64,000 bases of DNA from Acanthopleura granulata (taxonomy: Eukaryota > Mollusca > Polyplacophora > Chitonida > Chitonidae), in the NCBI GenBank assembly GCA_016165875.1, contig JABBOT010000011.1:7567711-7631710 (forward strand), in the 5' to 3' direction. Under the pieces are notes generated by a model that saw nothing but the letters and a program-made list of their open reading frames with translations, made no database searches and was not told the origin of the DNA. Each line of letters opens with the position of its first letter. Positions within the stretch are counted from its first letter, which is position 1. This document shows, one piece after another, positions 25,028 through 37,000 of this stretch. The position numbers were made by a program, and so were the translations under genes.

Positions 25028-25829
25028 GAGTGGAACTCAGAGGTCATGTCGCACGTGAAACGGAAACAAACTCGGAGTAAACTTTTACGTTTTACGTCAT
25101 GCCTTTAAATGTTTCTCTTTTTCAAATCTCTTCATATATAAAGGGAACATCCTTGATTAAAGCATGAAACATCAATTAAAACAAACATGTCATTTCATCA
25201 CCCAATTCACGCAATGACTATTACAGAAATTTACATTGGGAGGAAACTGAACGCAGCCCGAGAAAACACTACCTCATTCCGCAATTTTATAACAATACAC
25301 TGTAAAAATAAATGGTGTAGTTTTTACAATAAAGTTATTTCTGACTGTGAAGTATTGAACAATTTGTGGTAAAAGAGTATAGTCTGAAGATTTAAAAACG
25401 ACCATCAATTTTTATACAGTTTTTTTAGTAACAGTTTAGCAACCGCTATTAAGGTATGTTATAACACAAACTTAATCATGAATAATAAACACCTCCATGT
25501 AAAAAGGGAGGTAATTTTAAAAATAATTTCGACCAATCAGAACGCAACATTATGTAAAGCCCGATTACCGGATATGCTGTCAGGGAAGGAGTCAGGCTTG
25601 ACATCTCACCGCTGGATAGCGCAGGGTCCGATTCACATCAATCAGCCAGCATCGGGTCGGTAAAATGTCCGCGTCTTTGACAGCTATATGAGCCATGAAG
25701 CATATGTTCCTTGGATAACGTCTGAACAATTGTCGGATAGTGTTTTTCAAATCTTCAGAACTTATTGTGTTCAATACAGTTTATGTTATACTTCCCCTGT
25801 TTTCTCCATTAACAGTCAAAGTGCTGCAA

Positions 25830-26150
25830 TGGTATGGATATGAAAGACTACAGCATAGAGAAAAACAAACAAAAAAAACAACAAAAAAAAGAGAGTAACG
25901 ACCGCAGTGTGATTATTGGCATATAGCCACGGGTAACCTATGAAATTCGGTCTATTCTCAATTTACCTCAGTTAGGGTTTTATTCTAACTGTTCATGTTA
26001 CACCCCGCTATATCACCACGGCTTAGTCAGAATTGGACCAAAAATTGCACTGATGTCAGATACAATATATCAGACGTCACTGGTCCAGAATTACTCAAAA
26101 TGCTCTTTTGTCATCACAGTTAACACATGTACACAACAACATGAAAACAG
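25830..26150 (-). mobile_element. Repeat family A, copy 4
   Basis: This is an inverted near full-length copy. Read on the plus strand it runs CTGCAATGG ... AATTTACCTCAGTTAGGGTTTTATTCTAACTGTTCATG ... GACGTCACTGGTCCAGAATTACTCAAAATGCTC ... GTCATCACAGTTAACACATG. It is the only copy in the receptor-ALDH spacer. Confidence 0.75.
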
Positions 26151-26501
26151 ATCAAACACATACTAATTATTATGTAAAGTTACACAGCTATTTAAAATGA
26201 GTGTGTGTATCATTTGATAGTAAGGCAATCGTGTAATTCTAAAGCACGTACTTGTGCATGTATTTTTTTGTATAGAGCTATACATCATTTTCCTTTCAGG
26301 ACATTTACAGCACTTTTCTCTGTCTTGAAATGCAGGCAAATATTTTTGGATAAATATGTACATGCTGTAATAGTGAACGTAACACTTCAGGGGAGCTGGA
26401 CTCGAAATCACTATTCAACCGGCGAAAAGGCTTACTTTGCATGAATCCGCCCTAATTTTTTATCTTATATACTTTTTGTATGTTTGTATTATGTGTTGTT
26501 T

Positions 26502-26581
26502 TGGAAAATGGTCCTGCGATTAAGGATCCGGTGCGCCCATTTTGGGTGACGGTTGATATACGAATGTCGGTCGACCTCTAG
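26502..26581 (+). repeat. Dispersed repeat family E
   Basis: It carries TTTGGAAAATGGTCCTGCGATTA and CGCCCATTTTGGGTGACGGTTGATATACGAATGTCG. Related copies lie at 49760-49846 (plus), about 55660-55730 (minus) and about 59203-59245 (minus). The shared core is CGCCCATTTTGGTTGACGG. Class unknown. Confidence 0.6.
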
Positions 26582-28069
26582 ATTTACAACAGTGCATACC
26601 TCAAGTCACAACAACCAATGACAAACTCATTCATATACTATAACCTTGGAGATATATCTAACTATATATATTTATATATATATACCAGACATAACCTGAC
26701 AGTACCAGATCAGGCCAACCATAGGCCAGACATTGCTGGTAGTGAGTATATGTATAGGGTAGTGTTTAATCTCATATGCACTACTCCCATAACAGATAAA
26801 TTGTACGTGCTGACATATAATCTCACAACTGGTCTATTCCAGACCGGTCTTACCTGAACGAGATATATGGGGGTGGAGTAAGGATGTGATCTACATTCTA
26901 TCTATTTGCAAGGTAAGTTAGATGATGTTGATTATTTTAATTCCCACTGCGATGTTTCTATTTTTCGTCGCGTTACTAAACTCCTTTGTTTTGTAATTTA
27001 ATCGTAATTTTTCTGTACACCGATGCCGTAGTCTGGATATACGACAGGGGAATCTTCCAGCCGATAAATAGAACTGTTGATCCAGTATCTGCGTGTAATG
27101 TACCAAAGAATGATCCTATTGTCTCAGAAAGGAAAAAAACGACCTTTCTCAGTGGTACTCTATATGGTTTCACTTCTATAAACTACCAACAGGGGTCATC
27201 AAGGGGGCTGGAAGAGGCTGTTAGTTAAAATTCAGTGTAGCGAGTGCCGACGAGATATATCTTTATAAAATTGAGGACAATCTGTTTATGTTAGCGCTAC
27301 AGACACGTGAATGTTGATCGATGCACCATTTACATGCTCATTAGCGCAGCGCTATGAAGCAGTTTAAGTTCAACTATCTTCCTCTCCGGTTATGTGTATA
27401 AGTGAAATATTATTCTGTGTGGGATAAAAATTACAATGAAATAAATTAAATCCAACAACACTTGACTCAGTATATGCGGCTGATGCCATTCTTGGCGATC
27501 TTTTCTCACATGTGAATTACAGATTTTTCCCCGCTGTGGGACAGCTTAAAGATCGGCATTTCAAGTGGAACCCTAGTTTGTTATTGTATTACCATATTGT
27601 CACATTAATTACATATTACTGTTTCCTATTTTAAAGCAATAGGGAACCCGGGATTTCTTTCCACGGTTAAAGCATATGGTCGCGGCGACTATGAAGCCCT
27701 TGACAAATGAGAACGTGTGTTCGAATCCAGCTCTGGGTGATTTGGTTTCGGCTTTTTTGTGGCATCAGGCAACGTGCATTTTTTATTTGTTATCGTTGTG
27801 TTTATCATTTGTTAGGGCTCGTGCAATTTGCACAACACCGTTCCGAGATGTAGGTCACCGACTGAGCTGATACCTATGGTCTCTCGCTGGCGCGAAGCTA
27901 ACGCTGCTGCAGTAACGCTTACATGCGTGAATATGGTGCCAGCTTTTCGTACCTACGCACGCGTACACTACATAGACCCTACAGCTGGAGTAGTTTGTCC
28001 CAATTGCAGTTTCAGCTTTCCCTTTGCTTGTTTCCATAGGGCTGATAGTCCGCATACGAATCAATCAAC

Positions 28070-31000
28070 ATGGGAGAGCCTATCAGAAATCCAGAAGTGA
28101 AATACACCCAGGTAAGGGATAGTCTACTCAGAAATCGTTCCACGGGACTCTGTGTTTTGTGGTGTAATGAATAATGCACAGCACAACACCAGCGTGTACA
28201 TTGTACCCATGCTCGGGACAGAAGATTCACGCGGGCGTTTGTTGGATACCAAAAAATCATATTCCTCTCAGTACATGCGCTACTCTCTGCGTTCTCTTTA
28301 CATCACTGCCACCTCTACCGAACTTGGTACAGAAATCTTCAATAACTCAAAGGTCAATTTTGCCACAGTGATGAGACAGGCAGTGGTGTCAGAAGACACA
28401 GAAAGGCTTTGTCTCGAATTTTGTCTTTGAATTGTTTTCGTGTTATTGTGTATGCATGTGTTAAATGTGATGACAACACAGCACTTCGAGTCATTCTAGA
28501 CCAGTGACGTCTAATTTTTGTACCTTAAGTCTGCTTAAGTCATGGTGAGGGGGGCGGTTTAAGTTGTTGCTTCTTAAACACTTACATGAACAGCCAGAAT
28601 AAACCCCCTCTGAGGTAAAATGGCTGGAAACTGGATTTCACTGGTACTGTGTGACAATTTGCCAGCTGTCACACTGTCGTCGCTGCTCTGGTTTTACTCT
28701 CTGTGCTGCAGTCTTTATTTCATATTTCCACCAGTACATGTGATACATGCTGATCATAGGCCCTCGTGAGAATATGAGTGTTGGGGCTTAGCCTAAATAA
28801 GCCTACGTGAGTCGCACAGGCTCCAAAGGTCAAGTTTTTTTGCAGTGGAGGCAAACCGAGCGTAGAGAGCGGCACATGCGCTGTGAGGAGTTTGACACTC
28901 AATTCGACGTCATCCTGCACGTTTCGAGTCCGTATTATTTCGACGAAGTGAACCCCGTTTCGATCGCTTAAAATCACATTTTTTTTATCTTAAAATTAGG
29001 GGAAATGATAACGGATCTCCTGTGTTTTGGCAATATAACAAATGGGATTTCGATAATAGATAAGCACTTGTGCTTGAAGCTAGCTATGTGCTGCCTTCTT
29101 TTTCATTCAGTGGGGTATCTTCGATAAATACAACGGAAACGAGACCCAAGCCGTTGAATTTTTGAATTCTTCCCCTGATCTATGACGCTTTTAGACCATG
29201 TGTCTTCCCCTGATCTATGACGCTTTTCGACCATGTGTTGACGCAGTGCTCTTATCATTGCCCCGTCGGGTATCAGCAGCAGGTCCACATTGTACAGGAA
29301 ATAGGTGGTCGGAAGGGCTGTTTCCACCATGTGTAATATTACCGTTTGCCTAAAAGCGGAGACCCAGGTGTTTACAGTATAATTGTTAGTATAACACATG
29401 CAGTTCCATTTCCTACACCAGAATAGTGTGCAGGAAGGTTATCACTGACCGATAAGAAGAACTTCTGACATCAAATATTTAGATGTCTGGAGCAGTCTAT
29501 GAGAAAAGTGGGTCACACATGGTCTAAAGCTTTGCTTAACTGGATTTGGTGTCCCTAAATGTAGATTTAGTTGGGTTGTTAGTATATATTGCATAAAAGT
29601 TCACTGTCACTTACGATATGCTACATGCATACTGCACTACAAAGAGTCCGGGATACTTATATATTCATAAGTTACTAGTGGAAAAACCAGCGGGGAAAAT
29701 AAGAAATTGGAGTTAGGGACGTTTGACAAATGTGCTTACTACCAATGCATGTATGATGGAGATGTGGGCAATGTACTTATATTGACATATACGCACCTCG
29801 CATATACTTCTGGATTTGAAAGTATGTTCCTACAAGGCGTAAATGTATAAGTGTAGCAAGTACACATGCTGCTTTGAACAAGATCCGCACTGGAAATACA
29901 GTAAATACTGCAAGCATTATTACTCATACTTCTCTCCAAAATACGAGCCAAATCTAACCGTCAAGCCTGACATTCGAATGCCAGACATAAACTACAAAGT
30001 GGTTTTCCAGGCCGTTAACTTTGCGAAACAACCTGCCGATCAGTTCAGGTAGTACAATATCGACTTTGTGCCTTTGAACATATGCAACCAGGACGATTTA
30101 CTTTACCTCCTTTTCTGAAGAGTGATTGGACGTCGTGTTTGCCACAGTAGATCTTAGTCCTTTAAACAAAATATGCGCAATAGTTGTTTAATCAACATTG
30201 GATGGCTAAAATGGTTCGATTTTACACCAAGCATGTAAAGCAGGCCATTGCATGTTGTTATTTCCTTCAAGGTTTACATTTTCTACATGTACTATGCTTG
30301 GTAAAATAAGTTTACCAGGATTGGTTTACTGTTGTGCCATAAATTGGCGACGTCAGGTCAGTCTTTTATTGTAACATCATATCTTCAGGACTGCGTGCTC
30401 TTAGTGACTGATTCTCCAGACATCAGAGCTTCTCGTCTTTTCAACAGATTTTCATCAACAATGAATGGCATAATTCCATCAGCGGAAAGACTTTTTCCAC
30501 CATCAACCCGTGTAGTGGAGAGATCATCTGCCAGGTCCAGGAAGGAGACAAGGTTGCCATTTACATTTCGTTTTATCACATCAACGAAACTGAATAATAA
30601 ATGTCAGTTTATTTTAAATGTCAATGGATTGAGTGTAATAGCTAATAAAGCAATTGAGGGCCTCCGTGGCCGGACTGGTTAGCATGTTAGTGCCGCACCA
30701 TGACCCAGGTGCCTATAACCAATACGGCCAGTGTGAGTTCAAGCCCAGCTCAGGCTGGCTTTTACTCCTGTCGTACGTGGAAAGGCCTGTCAGCAACCCC
30801 ACGAATGGTCGTGAGTTTCCCCCGGGCTCCGTATCCTTCCACCATAGTTCGTCTTGTACGTCAAATATTCTTCTGTATGACGTAAATCACAAATGAAATA
30901 AATAAAAAAATCAATGGGGCAATTTCGAGATAGAACTCTTTTGAAGATAAAATAGCCATACTGCATCATATGACTTGTCAAAAATGCTAGACAACTTTTG

Positions 31001-34000
31001 TTGAGGATATTTTGCTTAGCCTCACAAACGCTCGGCCCTTCACTTTTCTCGATCGTTCACCTACTCTGAATGAGTTTTTTTTTATGAAACTCTTTGATGC
31101 GCTCATGTTGCAGTATATGTAATCCATACTAGTTGCCTAACATTTCTTGACAGGTCAAGTGATACAGTAGGTCGTCCTTTACGCTCATCAATAAAACAGT
31201 TCAAACTCGGAATTCCTCGGCATATTTTAGGCTTTTGAATGTTCTAGAACACCGCCTAATTAGCCTAACACAAGGCATCGCGGTACGAGGTTTTGTGCGA
31301 CACTGTTATTTTCAGATAAATTGAAATCAGATATCTGGAAAATGGTGTTGAATTGGAAAAATATTTCTAATGACCTACAATCATAAACGTATAGCCATAT
31401 CAGTGATACATTAATAAACCCATCCACACGTCAGCATCATATCCGTTTGATATGTTCCCTGACGACAGTTACGGGGGGGGGGAGGTAGGAGTATATACAG
31501 GCATCAGTATTAAATATATATTGAATTTGTCAGGTTAGATAACTGAATATGTCCTTGAATTATTTTTCAAATAGGGCGATGTTGACAAGGCCGTTGAAGC
31601 GGCGAGAGCCGCGTTTCATCGAACTGCTCCCTGGCGGACAATGGACGCATCCCAGAGAGGGCAACTCTTGCTAAAATTCGCAGACCTTATAGAGAGAGAC
31701 ATTGTATATTTGTCTGTAAGTACAGCATGCGGCATTTATTTATTTATTATATACAGTTTATAATGCAAAGCAGACGCCGTGCCAGCTAGAGGTTAAATCC
31801 AACTGTCACCTCAGTGCAAAGTTTGAATCAAACTTATAAATTTTTCATGTTTGAAAGTTTACAATGCGTTGACGCTTAGAGGCAACATTGATTTCTTTAT
31901 ATTTTTGTTATATTTAATTGAATTACTCTGAACAAATGTGGCGTAAATAAGAAATTGCCATTGCTTTACAACAAATCTTTTTATTTATTTATTTATTTAT
32001 ATATTATATTTTATTTAAATAGAGTCTGGAAACGCTGGACAACGGGAAAACCTTCCTGGATTCAAAAGCAGATATTGAACAGTCTATTTCAGTACTGCGG
32101 TACTATGGTGGATGGTGCGACAAAATCACCGGCAAGACCATTCCTGTTGGTAGGTTTAGATAGAACATACTTTGAGGATTACCAAGGAAATTGGTGTTAC
32201 ACTGCAGACGCTATACTCCAATCAAAGGTTTACTTTGCGCCTACATGCTGGAGAGATGTGTTTATTTTATTAATATTAATTGTTCTATTTGCTTGTTTTA
32301 TTGCGACTTAACGTTACACTCGGGAATATGTTGCCATATAAAGTTATATTGCGAAGGTCAGTTTCATGGGTGGAGCAAACTTGAGGTCTCAATAAAAACC
32401 ACCTGCCATTGGCAAGTATAAGGAAACTTGAGGTGTCAATGAAAACCGGCTACCATTGGCAAGTATTAGGAAACTTGAGGTGTCAATGAAAACCAACTGC
32501 CATTGGCAAGTATTAGGAAACTTGAGGTGTCAATGAAAACCAGCTGCCATTGACAAGTATTAGGAAACTTGAGATCTCAGTGAAAACCAGCTGCCTTTGG
32601 CAAGTGTTACGAAACTTAAGATCTTAATGAAAACCAGCTGCCACTGGCAAGTATTAGGAAACTTGAAATGTCAATGAAACCAGCAGCCACTGGCAAGTAT
32701 AACTGACGATTTTTTCAGATTTTGTGCCGCAGAACAGAATGTACGCCATATTGATGGAAGGCATGCACGTGATGTCTGATTAACTTCATGTAAGATCACC
32801 TAAACGCCATTATTGGGAGTCGTCCGCTTCTTACCATTAATGCTCCGGTAGGAACTAAGGACTCCCGCTGTCTGAGTTTTATTATCGTAGGAGGGTTCGT
32901 CCGACAGTAGTTTGCCAAAGGCGGGTGTACATTCTGTGCACTCCAGATTCCATTCATATATAATCAGATGCCACTGTGACATTGAAAACTTCTTCATTAT
33001 GGCCTCAAGCGAAAATTGAATATTTATTTATTTGATTGGTGTTTTACGCCGTGCTCAAGAATATTTCACGTCTACGACGGCGGCCAGCATTATGGTGGGA
33101 GGAAACTGGACAGTTCCCGGGGAATCCCAAATAACTAAGTAATCCATTGGTATCCGATGTGGGTGACTTAGGTGGGAAGTATGTATTGTATATAACTTCA
33201 ATAAGTTGTTCCAATCTGACCTAACTGACGCGTTTTTTTCTGCCCTCTTTTATCAGATGGCAATTATTTCACCATGACCCGACATGAGCCGATCGGAGTT
33301 TGCGGACAAATTATTCCTGTAAGTTGCACCGTCTGATTTTATTAGGATTTTAATGCACCTTATGCACCCCACCTACTGCAATGTTTAGTATTTTGTGCAC
33401 TAGAAACACAAGAAAAATGTGTTTTGTGAGGAGCTGTCCTCAGATGTTAAGAATTCCTTCCATAGAGAACTGACGTTGGCAGCGCAAAACTATCAAATGA
33501 TATGTACTGTTCATTGACCCGATACATTCATAGTGTAATCCGGTCATGGCAGGTGACGCGACAAAAATATCGGTTTTGACTAAACGTCGGTGTTTGGAGG
33601 ACTTCGTGTGCAACAACAGTCACATATTGGTATATGCTGCGTAGATGCCATTAATAACCAACTATTGCGGCAATTTCATTTGCCTCAAAATTTATTTCTT
33701 TAAATACGTAGGAGGGCTACATGTAAACAAAGAGGCGAATATGACGACATACAAACAAAAGCGCATTCATTAACGGCATTCATAGATAATAGGTAAATTT
33801 TACTTCGAAAAAGACCTGTCCAACGTGGTTTGTTGGGGTCTGGCTCTCTAGCGAACAATTGTGTCACTGCATCAGTGTGATCAAGATATCGCTGGTCTTT
33901 CGCAATGGAGAATTTTCTCAGCAATTAGAGCTGTTTCAACACCTCTTGGTAGGTCAAGTCGGACGTATGGAGAATTTTTTCCACATCAGACACCTCTACT

Positions 34001-37000
34001 TCTGGTTCCTCTTCACAGGCAGTCATCACTGCGAGTCGTTGTTCGGTCTCATTCAGCCCAATTGGTTGATTCCATTTTTCCCAGTGTTTTCTCGGCCATA
34101 GCTTGATCAGTTTTACTTTGGAATATCTGGCAATCGTTCGGGGATGCTGATAGTGGTCTGGCTGAGCAGAAATCTCTTGTCAATTTATTTCAGCAAAGTC
34201 ATGTGATATTTTGTATATGATATGTGAAAAGATGGATTCCTTGTCTATAAAACCACACTGGCAGTAAAAACTTCCAGAGTCCAGAAAGGCTAAATGAGTT
34301 TTGGCACATAAAGTCACACATTTTTCATATATAGCACCTGGGTACACTAGCACGAAGCTCTTGTAGCGTTCCACGGCAACCAGCAACGTAAGCAAAACGT
34401 TCCGACAGCTATGTGCAAGTGAACCCACGTTCCTCGTTTTGTGCAATTTTATATTTCTCCATAATTAATCAGGTCTCTGTGTGTGTTGCTTTCTTTACAG
34501 TGGAACTACCCTATGGGCATGTTATCCTGGAAACTGGGCCCAGCTCTAGCATGTGGCAATACAGTGGTGTTAAAACCGGCAGAACTGACACCGCTTACAG
34601 CCCTTGCGTGTGCCGCTCTTCTGAAGGAGGTGCGACAAATGAATTCCAATTACGCACATTTTTTTTGTTCGAAATAGAGAAGGCGTGTGAACATCAGTTT
34701 GCTACCGGTAATTGACGAATGATCGACAACTTTATTGTGCCATTCAGTGCTATTTTACTATGAAACGTATTTGTTCCGTATAGGCACGATAGGCCTACTA
34801 CAAACTGACCGACTTTTGATACAAGGGGATATCACTGCTAAGTGATAAGATACCCCGGTTGAAAAAAAAAATCATTTTCGTTAATGCGATAATAACAGGC
34901 AACGGAGCACATCATTCAACTCCACACTCATAGCTATCTCATGTAGTTGTATTTTGGCGAAACATGCTGTTGGATATCCTAATTTAGACCTGATATTAAA
35001 AACTCCGTCGGATTATACGTACTAAAGACTGTAAAATGGACACTGCCACATCAGGTATAGTTTGATGAATATGGTGCTAAATACTATTTTGGGGGAATAT
35101 AGCATTGGATGATACTTTAACACAGCATTCGACTTCATATTCGCACATACAGATATTCGTGGGTTTCCCACCATAATCCTGACCGCGGTCGTGTAAGTGA
35201 AATATTCTTAAGAACAGCTTAAGACACCAATGAAATAAATAAATCCGCATTTACGTCCTCCTTGTTTGTATTTACATCCTAACATAGCATTAAATCCCAT
35301 ATATATTAACATCAGTAACATTAAACCTCATCTCCACAGCTGAATGAGTTTTAATTTGGAGAATATATGCATGCTATTGGACATTAAACGCCTGGCTGCA
35401 TTTTTGAGAATATGGTGATGGATATTCTGACAAAACATTGTACTCCAAATTATTACCATGTGGTAAAACTGTGGCGAAAATAGTGTTGAATATTGCGCTT
35501 GGATCTTGAGCCAATTTTCCAAAGCTCCTAACACTTCTTTGGTTATCGCCCTTACCTCACAGGCTGGCTTCCCCCCGGGGGTGGTGAACGTCGTTCCTGG
35601 GTACGGACCCACCGCCGGAGCGGCGATCTCGGAACACATGGATGTGGACAAAGTAGCCTTTACTGGATCTACCGCGGTGAGACAAAACTGTTGTTTTATA
35701 TTATAGCGTTCTAGTTAAATGGTAGTAATTGTAAGGTTATATTAAGATGCAAAAGTAGAGAAATATAGATCCTAGGATACGTCGAAAGCTCCAGTGAAAG
35801 CATATGTGACAATGGAAGCCCTGAATACAAGAAATTAAATTTTGTTTTAAAAATTGGGGGAAATATTTTATTATTTATTTCTTTATGTAGTCTTATGTTT
35901 TGTTTTTAGACAGGTCTTCATAACGTTTGCAGCGTACACAGTTCTTTTATTGCCTTACGTTCGGTGCATTCCATACTGGGACAATACTTTTACGTCGAGT
36001 AGTACACATAATACACGTTTTATGCAGATATATATCGATGCTACCTTTTCCTGTCTGTCACTAAGTACTCTGTTAAGTTTGCATTGCAATTGAAGAATGT
36101 AACTGTATTTTTTATGTGAGGTGTTTATTGGTAGATATTGTTCAACCTAGAGAGTTGCCCATGAGACGACGTCAAATAACTATGAACACACATAGTAAAA
36201 TAATTCCTTGTTCAAAATTCATTTTATCTTCCAGGTGGGTCATACCATTATGCAAGCCGCGGGAAGGAGCAATCTGAAACGAGTCAGTTTGGAATTAGGC
36301 GGGAAAAGTCCACTGATCATATTTGCTGATGCTGATTGTAAGTAGAGGATTCATTTATATCGCCTGTGTATAAAAATCAATGCGTGCGCTATTCGAGTTA
36401 TCTCACCAAGTCACGCGAGTTATGTCCCTTTACGTGGCTGTACGACCACCATTAGTGACGTGAAAAATTCTTGTCAGCGATGTTGTATACATCGATGAAA
36501 CAAATCAGCACATAATTCTGCTGATATCTACTGGGAGCTTCCCTTTGCCCTCAGTAAAATGAACAACCGAAACAAAAACTGAGTGTAAAAGCAGGGCAGA
36601 GACGATAGTGTGATATAACAGGGAAATGCTAACACGCGAATGGTGTAAGATACCGCTTTTGTCAATTTAATGCAGTTTACTAGGGTTTTATTGTTACTGT
36701 TTATTGACGTGCTTAAATAATAGCGTGGGAATGTCCATGAGAGAAATATCCCTGAGAACGACGTAAAACAGCAATCAAATGAATAAATGCTTGTCATTCC
36801 TACTCAGTGGAGGAAGCAGCAACCTTGGCCCACCTGGCGATCGTGAATAACCACGGTCAGAACTGCTGCGCCGGATCCCGGACATACGTACAGGAGTCTG
36901 TCTATGACAAGTTCGTGGCGCTGGCCAAGGACAGAGCGGAGAGACGTGTGGTAGGCGATCCTTACGACCCCAAAACAGAACAAGGCGCTCAGGTATCGTG

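Larger units (their letters stand above)
23011..28069. other. Divergent intergenic region between receptor and ALDH genes
   Basis: The 5.4 kb between the two start codons separates genes that point away from each other, so both promoters should lie here. I see no exon in it. It holds CRE-type sites around 24308 and 24369, a DR1 at 25015, one family A repeat at 25830-26150, a family E repeat at 26502, and a tRNA-like relic at about 27670-27750 with GTTCGAATCCAG. Confidence 0.6.

Noticed and set aside
29843..29998. Alternative first ALDH exon ending MPDINYK before GTGGTT
   Set aside because: It resembles the family N-terminus (NPDIKYT) and is in phase. However, the exon at 28070-28111 gives a better match (NPEVKYTQ) with a strong GTAAGG donor. 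Only transcript data would revive it.
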